Notes: generated from the letters alone by a model not told the origin. A stretch of DNA of 35,826 nucleotides from Tissierella_B sp964485455 (GCA_964485455.1 CAZAJU010000008.1:1-35826); one strand, 5' to 3'; positions 15,014 to 24,099 are shown, numbered from the stretch's first letter. Program-made: numbers and translations.

Positions 15014-16879
15014 TTAATTTGCACCTTCTTCTATTTCAGTTAAAAATCTTGAAGGTTCCAAGTACTTATCTCCTAAGACATTTGGTGTTATTAATATAAG
15101 ATTATTCTTTGCTCTAGTCATTCCAACGTAAAATAGCCGTCTTTCCTCTTCAATAAGTTCAAAATTGTTTTTCTCTATGGCTTCTATGCTAGAAATACTA
15201 GGGAAGTCTCCATCTACTAAATCTATCATATATACTGTATCAAATTCTAGTCCTTTGGCAGAGTGTATTGTTGATAGGGTTAGACTGCCTTTGTTGTTTC
15301 TAGAATTAAGGCAAAGGTATTGAAGGTGATTTAATCTTCCCTTAAAGTCAGATAAGTTAGTGGTCTTTTTAGCTATAAGCTTAAGATAATATAATATAGT
15401 CTTTACAGTATCGTATGTATAACCAAATTTCATAGAATTTTCTTTTAGGTATTCACCATATTCAAGTTCTTTTTCAATATATTCAATGGCATTAAAGGGT
15501 TCAAGCTTAGAAATTTTTTTAAAATCGAATTTTAAATCTCTTAAGGTTCTTTGATAGTATTCATTAAGTCCAGGATATTCCTTTATTCTATCAAAGACAG
15601 ACATTCGATAGTCTCTAGTTTTAGCGAAGTTTATATGTTTCTTTGAAATATATCCTCTTGCTTTATAATATATGGTTTCATACAATTCTATCGATGTAGT
15701 ATCCATAGCAAACTCCATAAAGGTAAGGATATCCTTTAGCATCCAGTGATTAAAAAACCTTAATTTTGTATCTCTCATATAAAAATTTATGTTATTTCTC
15801 TCTAACACTTCAATTATTCCCACAGAGGATAGATTGTTTCTAAATAGTATGCAGCATTTTGAATGGTCTTTTTCTTTTAAGTCATCTAAGAGGATTTTGT
15901 ATTGATCCTTTATATTTTTAACCTTAATAATATCTATGGGTTTTAAGAAGTCATTATCAGTGGAAATTTCCTTGTTATACCTTTGTTTATTCGCTTTTAT
16001 GAATTTATTGCATATAGAGACAATATTTTTAGTTGATCTGTAGTTTTTCTCCATAAAATAAAGTTTACCTTCAGCATATTCCTTATTAAAATCCAATAAG
16101 GCCTTTGGAAATGCTCCTCTAAACCCATATATGGATTGGTCATCATCTGCTACTATGAAAAGGTTGTTTTTTGGAGAAGCTAGGAGCTTGATAATTGAAA
16201 GTTGAACTTTTGATGTATCCTGTCCTTCATCCAATTGAAAATAATCATATTTTGATCTGTATTTCTCCAAAATATATGGATTTTCTTTAATTATTTCCAG
16301 GGTAATAGTCAGCATATCATCGAAATCTATCAAATTATTCTTCTTTTTAAAGCTCTCATACGTGTTATAAATATCTATAAAACTATCAATATCCAACTTA
16401 TTACTCTTCTTAAAAGCTTCAGGCGTAATCATCATGTTTTTAACATATCCTATGGAGTTCAATAGAGAGTCAAGTTTCTCTTCAGTTATATAGTCATTAT
16501 TTATCTTGAAGTAAATCTTCTTAAGTAAGTTATACTTGTTCAATTCCTGTTTTTCATCTTCTATTAATATATATTTGATCCTTTTTATATATGAATACTC
16601 TCTAATAAGACTGAAGCAGAAAGCATGTATAGTCGAAAAGTTAATCAAGGATGAGTTCACTTCTGGAAATATTCTAAGAAATCTATCCTTCATATCCATT
16701 GCAGAGGCTTTACTAAATGTAATTGAGAGAATTCTTTCTGGATGAACACCATGATCTTTTATGAGATGATGGGTTCTGTGTATTAGAACTGTAGTTTTAC
16801 CTGCTCCAGGGACTGCTAAAACAAGTGCCGGACCATCAATATGATTAATAGCATTTAATTGCTCATGACTTAGATTCAT
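15014..16879 (-). CDS. UvrD/PcrA-type superfamily 1 DNA helicase
   Basis: A 621-aa ATP-dependent 3'-5' DNA helicase of the UvrD/Rep family. Motifs in order: Q-motif region LSHEQLNAI (3-11); Walker A PGAGKTT (about 23-29); motif Ia SITFSKAS; motif II DEGQDTS; motif III DDDQSIYGFRGA; motif IV NYRST; motif V TIHSAKGLEFDTVY; motif VI EERRLFYVGMTRA. Motif II reads DEGQD where most relatives have DEFQD. It is about 100 residues shorter than PcrA and lacks the C-terminal extension, so it is better called an accessory UvrD-like helicase than PcrA. ATG 16879 has GGAGG 7 bases upstream. Probably functions in DNA repair or recombination. Confidence 0.92.
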   Translation of the reverse strand: MNLSHEQLNAINHIDGPALVLAVPGAGKTTVLIHRTHHLIKDHGVHPERILSITFSKASAMDMKDRFLRIFPEVNSSLINFSTIHAFCFSLIREYSYIKRIKYILIEDEKQELNKYNLLKKIYFKINNDYITEEKLDSLLNSIGYVKNMMITPEAFKKSNKLDIDSFIDIYNTYESFKKKNNLIDFDDMLTITLEIIKENPYILEKYRSKYDYFQLDEGQDTSKVQLSIIKLLASPKNNLFIVADDDQSIYGFRGAFPKALLDFNKEYAEGKLYFMEKNYRSTKNIVSICNKFIKANKQRYNKEISTDNDFLKPIDIIKVKNIKDQYKILLDDLKEKDHSKCCILFRNNLSSVGIIEVLERNNINFYMRDTKLRFFNHWMLKDILTFMEFAMDTTSIELYETIYYKARGYISKKHINFAKTRDYRMSVFDRIKEYPGLNEYYQRTLRDLKFDFKKISKLEPFNAIEYIEKELEYGEYLKENSMKFGYTYDTVKTILYYLKLIAKKTTNLSDFKGRLNHLQYLCLNSRNNKGSLTLSTIHSAKGLEFDTVYMIDLVDGDFPSISSIEAIEKNNFELIEEERRLFYVGMTRAKNNLILITPNVLGDKYLEPSRFLTEIEEGAN

Positions 16880-17040
16880 TGTAATTCCTCCAATTTCATA
16901 ATATATTCTATCATAAAAGAGTCCTCGTAAATAGTAACAATTATTATCTAGAATTTGGGGTAATAATATATTATAATGAATTAGGGACGTTTCCTTCAGG
17001 ATACGCTTTTAACCTCGAATCTCCGAAGAGGAGGGTTTGT

Positions 17041-17598
17041 ATGAAAAATGGCCTAAAAGCATTTGATGATTTCTTCATTAAACTTATAAATTCTAGGATT
17101 AAGAACAAGTACCTAGACAAATTTATGTACAAGGTGACTGACCTAGGAGGAGCATTATTTATTACTGGATTTTGTATTTCTCTTATTATATTTGGGAGCG
17201 CTAATAATAAAAAAGTAGGTATTGAGGCCATAATAGCACTTGGACTTACACAAATTATAGTCCATAGTCTTAAGGTACTCCTTAGCAGAGAAAGGCCATA
17301 TAAGATTATAGAACAATTACACACCTTTGGCATAGACTTATCTGACTATTCTTTTCCATCTGGTCATACTACAGCTAGCTTTTCACTGGCAACAACTCTA
17401 GCATTAAATATGCCTAGGTTTAGTATCTTAGTTTATACTTTGGCTAGTATTATTGCAATCTCCAGAATATATCTAGGAGTTCATTATCCAACCGATGTTA
17501 CAGCAGGTCTTATAATAGGCATAGGTGGTAGCATTATTACCAATCAATACATGATGGAGTATATTAACCAAGTAAGTGTTTTTATAGGAATTAGATGA
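17041..17598 (+). CDS. PAP2-family membrane phosphatase
   Basis: A 185-aa integral membrane phosphatase with about five helices. All three catalytic motifs of the PAP2 superfamily are present: K-x6-RP (within LKVLLSRERPYK), PSGH (FPSGHTTA) and SR-x5-H-x3-D (SRIYLGVHYPTD). The His of PSGH and the last His are the catalytic pair. Bacterial relatives remove phosphate from undecaprenyl pyrophosphate, phosphatidylglycerol phosphate or phosphatidic acid; undecaprenyl pyrophosphate recycling is plausible. AGGAGGG lies 5 bases before ATG 17041. The nitroreductase gene follows after 41 bases, probably in one transcript. Confidence 0.9.
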   Translation: MKNGLKAFDDFFIKLINSRIKNKYLDKFMYKVTDLGGALFITGFCISLIIFGSANNKKVGIEAIIALGLTQIIVHSLKVLLSRERPYKIIEQLHTFGIDLSDYSFPSGHTTASFSLATTLALNMPRFSILVYTLASIIAISRIYLGVHYPTDVTAGLIIGIGGSIITNQYMMEYINQVSVFIGIR

Positions 17599-17639
17599 TT
17601 ATTTTTTAAGCATTATTTATATTTAAGGGGGATCAATAC

Positions 17640-18452
17640 ATGAATTTGAATAACTTCTTACAGAGTAGAAAATCAACAAGAGAATTCAAAAATAAGAAAG
17701 TAAATCCTGAGGCTCTCGATGAGATAATAAAGTTGTTGAAGGATTTGGAAGATGAATTTCCTTCAAAGGAGATTAACTTCAAACTTTATGAGTATGGAGA
17801 AAATATCTATAACAGTTTGAAAGGATTAGCAGGCTATTCAGGAGTCATGATTGAAAGCCCTCATTATATAGCTGTAGATATTAAAAACAAGTCAGACAAG
17901 AATACTATTTATAGTGCATATTATATGGAAAAACTAGTTACACGCCTAAATGATATGAATCTTGCATCATGTTGGGTAAGTGTTTACAATGTTGATATGG
18001 AAATAAGAAAAGCTGTTTTTGGGGAATCTATTACTGAGGTAAATTTTATCTTGGCATTTGGATATCAGAAGAGAAAGAACCCTTTTATTCAAGAACCATT
18101 CAGTGAAAGACTTGGAGTAGAGGATATTGTCTATTTAGATCAGCTTGGAAATAAAATAGATATAGATTATTTAGAGGATAGGGGCTTGGCAGATGTGTTT
18201 TTCTATTTAAGATTTGCACCATCTATTAAGAACTTACAACCATGGAGATTTATCCTTACAGGTGATAAAGTTCATCTGCTTGTTAAATTTCAAGAAGGAG
18301 ATACACCACCACTTATTGATGCTGGAATAGCGATGTATTATTTTGAAAAGCTTATGGAGCTACAGGGAACTAAGAATAAATGGAGGCTACTGGACGGATT
18401 CCTTCACGAAGGAGATGCAAGCTATAAATATATTGCAGAATACCAATTGTAG
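17640..18452 (+). CDS. Nitroreductase family protein (TM1586-like)
   Basis: A 270-aa flavoprotein of the nitroreductase fold, resembling the subfamily with two nitroreductase-like halves in one chain. The first half opens with FLQSRKSTREFKNKKV (FMN phosphate-binding RxSxR element) and has LASCWVSVYN; the second has RFAPSIKNLQPWRFIL, matching the family's A-PS-x-NxQPW motif. Members use FMN and NAD(P)H to reduce nitro compounds or quinones, but physiological substrates are mostly unknown. AAGGGGG precedes ATG 17640. It ends the transcript that begins with the PAP2 gene. Confidence 0.85.
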   Translation: MNLNNFLQSRKSTREFKNKKVNPEALDEIIKLLKDLEDEFPSKEINFKLYEYGENIYNSLKGLAGYSGVMIESPHYIAVDIKNKSDKNTIYSAYYMEKLVTRLNDMNLASCWVSVYNVDMEIRKAVFGESITEVNFILAFGYQKRKNPFIQEPFSERLGVEDIVYLDQLGNKIDIDYLEDRGLADVFFYLRFAPSIKNLQPWRFILTGDKVHLLVKFQEGDTPPLIDAGIAMYYFEKLMELQGTKNKWRLLDGFLHEGDASYKYIAEYQL

Positions 18453-18488
18453 TCAATTACAAGTTTTAAGTGTAGTATGATTTATTAA

Positions 18489-18525
18489 TTCAAAAGGTAG
18501 AGAATGCTCTACTTTTTGAATTTTT
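18489..18525 (+). terminator. Intrinsic terminator after the nitroreductase gene
   Basis: TTCAAAAGGTAGAG (18489-18502) pairs with CTCTACTTTTTGAA (18507-18520) with one G-U wobble and an AATG loop, followed by T5. Confidence 0.87.
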
Positions 18526-18548
18526 CTTTAGATTTATAGAGGTGAGAG

Positions 18549-19379
18549 ATGATAGGATATAAAAGAAAAAACTATATACTTCTAGCCGAAGACTTTTATA
18601 TGAATGATGACAAATACAAAGCTATTGAAATGTATGAAAAGGCATTGTCATATAAGGGTGATGAGGAAGAAACTATAATCATTATGTTCAATATAGCATC
18701 CATTTATGAAGAAATAGATGCATATCACGATGCAAAGAAAGTATATAATAGAGTACTAGAACTTTCGCCTGACAGCTTTGATGCCTTATATAATCTAGGA
18801 ACCCTTTATGATGAAGAAGGTTTTAGGGAAGAGGCATTGAAATACTTCATTATGGCTTCTAATATAAATCCCAAGGATTATATATGCTTAAATAACATTG
18901 GCTCTCTTTACGAGGAAATGGGAAGGTATGAGGAGGCCTTTAGCTTTATTAATAGAAGTATCAATATAAGAGATGATTTCTACAAATCCCACTTTAATAT
19001 GGGAGTTGTTTTGAAAAAAGTGGGAAATCATAAAAAGTCTATTGAATATTATAATAAAGCCAAGGAACTTAACCCCTATTATCCGGACATATATCTAAAC
19101 CTTTCAGCAATATATATAGAGGATGGAGATTTTAAATCATCTATAAGGGTTTTGGATGAGGGAATTGAGAATAATCCAGATGCTCATAATCTATATTATA
19201 ATAGAGCATGCTCATATTCAAAACTGGGAAATGATGCAATGGTTTTTAAAGATATGAGGTATTCATTAGATCTTTGTTCCGAGTTATTGATATGGTTTAA
19301 ATCGGATAAAGATTTTGATTTATTAAGAAACAATAGGGAATTTATAAGTATTATTGAGGAATATAGTAATAAAGAATAG
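18549..19379 (+). CDS. Tetratricopeptide repeat protein
   Basis: A 276-aa soluble protein built of about six to seven TPR units from about residue 8 to 240. Units show the W/Y-x2-LG-x2-Y-x8-A-x3-Y/F-x8-P pattern, clearest in DALYNLGTLYDEEGFREEALKYF and NNIGSLYEEMGRYEEAFSFI. There is no signal peptide or membrane segment, so it probably acts as a cytosolic scaffold. AGGTGAG precedes ATG 18549. It is the first gene of a tight operon with methionine aminopeptidase 15 bases downstream. The binding partner is unknown. Confidence 0.88.
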   Translation: MIGYKRKNYILLAEDFYMNDDKYKAIEMYEKALSYKGDEEETIIIMFNIASIYEEIDAYHDAKKVYNRVLELSPDSFDALYNLGTLYDEEGFREEALKYFIMASNINPKDYICLNNIGSLYEEMGRYEEAFSFINRSINIRDDFYKSHFNMGVVLKKVGNHKKSIEYYNKAKELNPYYPDIYLNLSAIYIEDGDFKSSIRVLDEGIENNPDAHNLYYNRACSYSKLGNDAMVFKDMRYSLDLCSELLIWFKSDKDFDLLRNNREFISIIEEYSNKE

Positions 19380-19394
19380 GAAGGAAGTTGATTT

Positions 19395-20156
19395 ATGATT
19401 ATCGTCAAAACCGAGGAAGAAATTCTAAAGATGAAAGCTGCAGGTGAAATTCTTGCTGATGTTCATAAAGAAATAAAAAAAATAGTTAGACCTGGGATAT
19501 CCACAATGGATATTGATAGATTTGTGGAAGAATATTTAGAGCAAAGAGGAGCCATACCTGAGCAAAAAGGATATCATGGTTATCCATTTGCAACCTGTGC
19601 TTCAGTTAATGATGAAGTATGCCATGGATTTCCAAATGAAAAGATACTAAACAATGGAGATATAGTAACTATAGACATGGTTGTTAATTTAGATGGGTGG
19701 CTAGCAGATTCAGCATGGAGCTATGCAGTAGGTGAAGTATCAGAAGATACACAAAAGTTACTTGATGTAACTAAGAAATCTTTATATATTGGTATTGAAA
19801 AAGCTGTTATAGGAAATAGAATAGGTGATATTTCTGCAGCGATTCAAGCCTATGTAGAGGAAAATGGATTTTCAGTAGTAAGGGATTTTGTTGGTCATGG
19901 TATAGGTAAATCGATGCATGAAGACCCTCAAGTTCCTCATTATGGAATCGCTGGTAGAGGAGCACGTCTTGTGGAGGGTATGGTTCTTACTATAGAACCA
20001 ATGGTAAATGTAGGAACCTGGAGAATTAAAGTAGATGATAATAAATGGACTGCAAGAACTTTAGATGGAAAGCTTTCTACTCAATATGAGCATACTTTAG
20101 CAATAACTAAAGATGGTCCAATAATTTTGACATGTCAGGGAGAAGAGATAGAGTAG
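19395..20156 (+). CDS. map: Type I methionine aminopeptidase
   Basis: A 253-aa cytosolic metallopeptidase that removes the initiator methionine from new proteins. The full active-site set is visible: H77 (CHGFP), metal ligands D94 (VTIDMV), D105 (LADSAW), H168 (VGHGIG), E201 (TIEPM) and E232 (YEHT). Length matches E. coli MetAP. AAGGAAG precedes ATG 19395. It lies in an operon of envelope and housekeeping genes and not in the ribosomal-protein cluster where many Firmicutes keep their main map, so a second copy elsewhere is possible. Confidence 0.95.
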   Translation: MIIVKTEEEILKMKAAGEILADVHKEIKKIVRPGISTMDIDRFVEEYLEQRGAIPEQKGYHGYPFATCASVNDEVCHGFPNEKILNNGDIVTIDMVVNLDGWLADSAWSYAVGEVSEDTQKLLDVTKKSLYIGIEKAVIGNRIGDISAAIQAYVEENGFSVVRDFVGHGIGKSMHEDPQVPHYGIAGRGARLVEGMVLTIEPMVNVGTWRIKVDDNKWTARTLDGKLSTQYEHTLAITKDGPIILTCQGEEIE

Positions 20157-20199
20157 GAATGATTTAGTATAATTGTTTATGAGGAGAGGAGTTGAAATT

Positions 20200-20841
20200 T
20201 TGACTAAGAAATATAGCAAATTTGAAGAGATTTTCAACAGCATTACCCATGGTATAGGAGTGATATTTGGAATTGTAGCATTGACCTTGCTTCTATATGT
20301 TGGAATAAAGGATGGTAGCGTGTCAGAAATCGTTGGATTTAGCATATATGGTTTATGCATTATATTGATGTTTTTATCATCTACACTATATCACAGCTTT
20401 ACTATAGAAAAGGTAAAAAAAATACTAAGGGTTTTTGACCATTCCTCGATATTTTTATTTATTGCAGGAACTTATACTCCAATAGTACTTTTAGCATTAG
20501 ATGGAGCTTTAAGAATAGGGATTTTAGTTGGTATTTGGGCTATAGCAATAGGGGGAGTATTGTTTAAAATATTTACTTTTGGAAAGTATGATAAATTCAA
20601 GAAGGCTTCTGTATTAATCTATATAGCCATGGGATGGTTTGCAATTTTTCCTATAAAACCAATCATCAATGCTACTTCAGTAAACTTTTTCTATTGGATA
20701 CTGGCAGGAGGACTACTGTATACTATTGGAACCATATTTTATAGCAATAAAAGAATTCCGCTTAATCATGGAATCTGGCATCTATTTGTTTTAGCAGCAA
20801 GTATTACTCACTTTTTGGGAATAGCAATACATCTAGTCTAA
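20200..20841 (+). CDS. Hemolysin III / YqfA family membrane protein
   Basis: A 213-aa protein with seven predicted membrane helices, of the hemolysin III (PAQR-related) family. Family hallmarks are the N-terminal EEIFNSITHGIG, the STLYHSF motif in helix 2-3, FDHSSIFLFIAGTYTP and the C-terminal NHGIWHLFVLAAS with conserved His residues, which in PAQR proteins bind a metal. Despite the name, a true haemolytic role is not established. I chose TTG 20200 because GAGGAGAGGAG (20181-20191) is 8 bases upstream; the frame also runs to TTG 20173, but that start would place the ribosome site inside the gene. In operon with map and the MgtC-like gene. Confidence 0.88.
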   Translation: MTKKYSKFEEIFNSITHGIGVIFGIVALTLLLYVGIKDGSVSEIVGFSIYGLCIILMFLSSTLYHSFTIEKVKKILRVFDHSSIFLFIAGTYTPIVLLALDGALRIGILVGIWAIAIGGVLFKIFTFGKYDKFKKASVLIYIAMGWFAIFPIKPIINATSVNFFYWILAGGLLYTIGTIFYSNKRIPLNHGIWHLFVLAASITHFLGIAIHLV

Positions 20842-20854
20842 AAATGGTGATATT

Positions 20855-21538
20855 ATGATAAGCAACTTGGAACTAATAATAAGGCTTATATTATCTGCTC
20901 TACTCGGAGGGGCAATTGGTATTGAAAGAGAGGTCAGCAATAGACCTGCTGGCCTCCGAACTCATATACTTGTAAGTGTTGGGTCTACCTTGGTAATGTT
21001 GATATCAATTTATGGTTTTGACGAAGGAGACCCGGCAAGATTGGCTTCTCAGGTAGTAAGTGGAATTGGCTTTCTAGGTGCTGGAACTATTCTAAGAACT
21101 GGAAATGACGTGCGAGGACTTACGACAGCTGCTAGTCTTTGGGTATGTGCGGGAATTGGACTTGCAATTGGCTCTGGCTACTATTTAGGAGGTCTTATTA
21201 CTGCTGTAATCGTGTTGATATCCCTTGTTTTACTAAGCAACGTAGAAAAAAAGGTAGCTAAGAACTCCTATAAGAGCATGTTAATTCAGGGGATTGAACG
21301 ACCTGGTCTTATAGGAGATATAGGTACAGTATTGGGAAAGCACTATATTAGCATTAAAGAAATAACAATTACTGATGATAATGAAGATGACAGCAATCAT
21401 TTGATTAGTCTAGATATGTCTGTAAAAGTACCTAACAATCTCAGATTGGTAGGAGTAATCAGGGATATTTATGAAATTGATATGGTTACAAAAGTGACTT
21501 ATAATGGTAAGATAATAAGTAGAGAAGATGTGCTATGA
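20855..21538 (+). CDS. MgtC/SapB family membrane protein
   Basis: A 227-aa inner-membrane protein. The N-terminal domain (1-135) has four helices with the MgtC family signatures GGAIGIERE, RPAGLRTHILV (conserved Arg), VVSGIGFLGAGTI and GLTTAASLWVCAGIGLA. The C-terminal part (about 140-225) looks like an ACT-like regulatory domain. MgtC proteins help survival at low magnesium in pathogens, partly by acting on the F1Fo ATPase; in non-pathogens the role is unclear. Its ribosome site (TGGTGA) is weak, and the gene begins 13 bases after the preceding stop, which suggests translational coupling. Confidence 0.9.
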   Translation: MISNLELIIRLILSALLGGAIGIEREVSNRPAGLRTHILVSVGSTLVMLISIYGFDEGDPARLASQVVSGIGFLGAGTILRTGNDVRGLTTAASLWVCAGIGLAIGSGYYLGGLITAVIVLISLVLLSNVEKKVAKNSYKSMLIQGIERPGLIGDIGTVLGKHYISIKEITITDDNEDDSNHLISLDMSVKVPNNLRLVGVIRDIYEIDMVTKVTYNGKIISREDVL

Positions 21539-21558
21539 TTTTAAGCTAGGAGATTTTT

Positions 21559-22263
21559 ATGAAAAAGTTGATTTTTATATTTGCAGTTATTATGATATTT
21601 TTGTCAGGATGTACAAAGGAAGTAAAAGAAAATAAGGAACAATTAGGAGGAACTGATTTGAAACTAGAACAATTACAATTACCTAAAGTAGGAGAAGAAG
21701 TAGCTATTATCAAGACAAATCATGGGGATATTAAAATTAGACTATTCCCAGAGGTTGCACCAAAGGCTGTTGAAAATTTCAAGACTCATGCAAAGAACGG
21801 TTATTATGATGGAGTAACTTTTCATAGAGTTATGGAGGAGTTTATGATTCAGGGAGGAGATCCTGAAGGAACTGGAAGAGGCGGTCAAAGTATTTGGGGT
21901 ATGCCATTTGAAGATGAATTCTCTATCAACTATAGGAATATAAGAGGGGCTTTATCAATGGCAAATGCCGGTCCAGGAACAAATGGAAGTCAGTTCTTTA
22001 TAGTTCAAAAGACAGATACTGAAGCTGATATTATAAAACAGATGAGACAAGCAGGTGAATCTAAAGGATATCCAGATGAAGTTGTAGATGCATATGAGAA
22101 GATTGGCGGAACATTTTGGCTTGATGGCAAACATACAGTTTTCGGTCATGTATATGAGGGAATGGATGTAGTAGATAAGATTGCTAAAGTAAAAGTAGAT
22201 GGAAGTAGCAAGCCTTTAGAGCCAGTAGTGATGGAAAAGATAGAAATAGTAGAATATAAGTAG
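21559..22263 (+). CDS. Cyclophilin-type peptidyl-prolyl isomerase lipoprotein
   Basis: A 234-aa exported foldase. The signal peptide ends in lipobox LSGC (Cys18 the predicted lipidated residue), followed by a charged linker (19-45). Residues about 48-233 are a cyclophilin domain with YYDGVTFHRVMEEFMIQGGDP (catalytic Arg in FHR), SMANAGPGTNGSQFFI and the C-terminal HTVFGHVYEGMDVV. A helical insertion (about 155-185) separates the QFFI and W-containing segments, as in other clostridial members. It would catalyse proline isomerisation in proteins folding outside the membrane. TAGGAGA precedes ATG 21559. Last gene of the 18.5-22.3 kb operon. Confidence 0.93.
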   Translation: MKKLIFIFAVIMIFLSGCTKEVKENKEQLGGTDLKLEQLQLPKVGEEVAIIKTNHGDIKIRLFPEVAPKAVENFKTHAKNGYYDGVTFHRVMEEFMIQGGDPEGTGRGGQSIWGMPFEDEFSINYRNIRGALSMANAGPGTNGSQFFIVQKTDTEADIIKQMRQAGESKGYPDEVVDAYEKIGGTFWLDGKHTVFGHVYEGMDVVDKIAKVKVDGSSKPLEPVVMEKIEIVEYK

Positions 22264-22270
22264 TAAGTAG

Positions 22271-22300
22271 AAATAGGGTCTTAAGGACCCTATTTATTTT
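22271..22300 (+). terminator. Intrinsic terminator of the TPR-map-cyclophilin operon
   Basis: AAATAGGGTC (22271-22280) pairs perfectly with GACCCTATTT (22286-22295), followed by ATTTT. The convergent permease gene ends inside it at 22290. Confidence 0.82.
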
Positions 22301-23096
22301 GCCATTTTGTAAATCTGTTTTCAAATATTGCTATGATTTTGTACATTAATGCAGATATAAAGCCTAAGACTGCTACATTCATCATTACCAGATCCAGCCT
22401 AAAAACTTGCATTCCATAGACTATTAAATATCCTAGTCCAGCCTTTGATACTAGAAATTCTCCAACTATAACTCCTACCCAAGAAAGGCCTATATTAACT
22501 TTTAAGGTGCTGATTAAATCTGGGACTGAGTATGGAATAATTAGATTTAATAGGATTTGGGCCTTGGATGCACCAAATGTTTCTAAGAGCCTAAGCTTAT
22601 CAACATCTACGGATTTAAAGCTAATATACATATTCATAATTGTTACCACTATTGAAACAGATATAGCAGTAACGATAATTCCCTTATAACCTGCACCGAA
22701 AAGGATTATAAAAATTGGAGCAAGAGCTGTTTTTGGAAGACTATTCAAGACCACTATATATGGGTCCAGTACTCTTGCTAGGAAATTAGACCACCATAGA
22801 CCTGTGGCGATTATAACCCCTGCAATGGTACCTATTATAAAGCCTACAATGGTTTCTGCTAATGAAATCCCTATATGATAAAATAGATTGCCACTAACAA
22901 CATAGTCAGTAAATAAATTCCATATAGCTGTTGGACTACTGGTGAGGAAGGTATCAATCCAGCCAAATCTAGCAGAGATTTCCCATCCAAGTAAGAGTAA
23001 TACTAAGAGTAAAATTTGTGTATATAATATCCTCATTTCTCTAATTTTAACTTTCCTAATATAATCCATATGGTCCTTAGAATAATTATTGGACAT
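22290..23096 (-). CDS. ABC importer permease (SsuC/TauC/ThiX-like)
   Basis: A 268-aa permease with about six helices, of the binding-protein-dependent transport family used for nitrate, sulfonate, taurine and thiamine precursors. The cytoplasmic EAA loop reads ETFGASKAQILLNLIIP, where the ATPase docks. The SSPTAIW segment after TM1 and VGEFLVSKAGLGYLI near the end are typical of this subfamily. ATG 23096 has AAGGAG about 10 bases upstream and overlaps the end of the ATPase gene by 11 bases. No periplasmic-type binding protein gene is adjacent, so the substrate is open. Confidence 0.9.
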   Translation of the reverse strand: MSNNYSKDHMDYIRKVKIREMRILYTQILLLVLLLLGWEISARFGWIDTFLTSSPTAIWNLFTDYVVSGNLFYHIGISLAETIVGFIIGTIAGVIIATGLWWSNFLARVLDPYIVVLNSLPKTALAPIFIILFGAGYKGIIVTAISVSIVVTIMNMYISFKSVDVDKLRLLETFGASKAQILLNLIIPYSVPDLISTLKVNIGLSWVGVIVGEFLVSKAGLGYLIVYGMQVFRLDLVMMNVAVLGFISALMYKIIAIFENRFTKWQNK

Positions 23097-23865
23097 GAAT
23101 ATCTAGCTCCTTCCATATCTTATTGAAATAATGTCTAAATTCAGGAGCTTCTCTCAATTTAATAGGAGTTCTTTTATCATTACAGGATAAATTTATCTCT
23201 ATATCGTCCTTAATGGTTCCGGGACGTTGGCTCATTATAATAACTCTGTCACATAGACTTATAGCCTCAGCTATATCATGAGTAACCAATATGGCAGTTT
23301 TTTTATTTTCCCTTAAGATTAATCCAACTTCATCAGATATAGCTAGTCTAGTCTGGTAATCAAGGGCTGAAAAAGGTTCATCAAGTAGAAGGATATCAGG
23401 CTTTAAAAGGAGGGTTCTTATTAGTGCAACTCTTTGACGCATACCACCTGACAATTGATATGGATAGGAATACATAAAGTCTCCCAAACCATAGTTTACT
23501 AAATGATCTTTAGCCTCAAGAAGGGTTCTTTCATTTAAATTTCCTTGTATCTGTAAACCGATAATTACGTTATTTAGAATGTTCCTCCAATCAAAAAGTT
23601 GATCCTTTTGAAACATGTATCCAATGTTTTTTAGTGGTTTAGTAACTAATTCACCGTTAACAATTACCTTACCTGAAGTAGGACTGATAAGCCCGGAAAT
23701 TAAAGAAAGTAGTGTGGATTTTCCACATCCACTAGGACCGACTATTCCAATGATTTCGCTTTCCTTAATTTCCAAGGAAAGATTTTTTATAGCTAGAGTT
23801 TCGACTTCTAATGTATGATAAACCATATTAATATCTTCTAACTCAACAACAATTCGTTTAGACAT
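23086..23865 (-). CDS. ABC importer ATPase (SsuB/TauB/ThiZ-like)
   Basis: A 259-aa ATP-binding subunit energising the adjacent permease. Walker A is GPSGCGKST, the Q-loop is MFQKDQLFDWRN, the signature LSGGMRQR, Walker B ILLLDEPFSALD, and the switch is VTHDIAEA. The Q-loop form FQ-x-D-x-L-x-DWR is characteristic of the nitrate/sulfonate/taurine ATPases. GGGAGTGA precedes ATG 23865. It is the first gene of a two-gene unit and the binding protein is missing. The leader shows no thiamine riboswitch box that I can recognise. Confidence 0.92.
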   Translation of the reverse strand: MSKRIVVELEDINMVYHTLEVETLAIKNLSLEIKESEIIGIVGPSGCGKSTLLSLISGLISPTSGKVIVNGELVTKPLKNIGYMFQKDQLFDWRNILNNVIIGLQIQGNLNERTLLEAKDHLVNYGLGDFMYSYPYQLSGGMRQRVALIRTLLLKPDILLLDEPFSALDYQTRLAISDEVGLILRENKKTAILVTHDIAEAISLCDRVIIMSQRPGTIKDDIEINLSCNDKRTPIKLREAPEFRHYFNKIWKELDIHVQ

Positions 23866-24002
23866 ACAATCTCACTCCCGATTTGAATTCATAGTTTATA
23901 CTATTCTTAATAAAGAACATTTGTGATGAATAGAGGAACTTCATGGCTTGAAATATTTCTAGTCCTAACTCTATTCTTTGTGTGTCAAACGAACACATAA
24001 AA

Positions 24003-24011
24003 TGGTATAAT
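24003..24011 (+). promoter_or_regulatory. Extended -10 promoter element for tdk
   Basis: TGGTATAAT matches the extended -10 consensus TGnTATAAT. The hexamer 17 bases upstream (TGTCAA) is a poor -35, which the extended -10 could offset. It gives a leader of about 80 bases containing the hairpins CCCACT/AGTTGGG and TGCTTA/TAAGCA. Confidence 0.6.
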
Positions 24012-24099
24012 TATTTGGTAATATCCCACTTAATTTCAGTTGGGTGAAGTAATTGATGCTGATGCTTAGATAAGCAGTTTTAATGAAGGGGGTTTTGTT

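Noticed and set aside
17013..17035. Hairpin hiding the ribosome site of the PAP2 gene (CCTC with GAGG)
   Set aside because: Only four base pairs in each alternative, too weak to claim regulation.
18549..19379. Repetitive sequence as a possible CRISPR or DNA repeat
   Set aside because: Repetition is at protein level (TPR units), not in DNA; no CRISPR-like spaced repeats occur in the window.
23866..24002. Thiamine (TPP) riboswitch before the ABC ATPase gene
   Set aside because: The conserved CTGAGA and ACCTGA-type blocks are not found on the minus strand.
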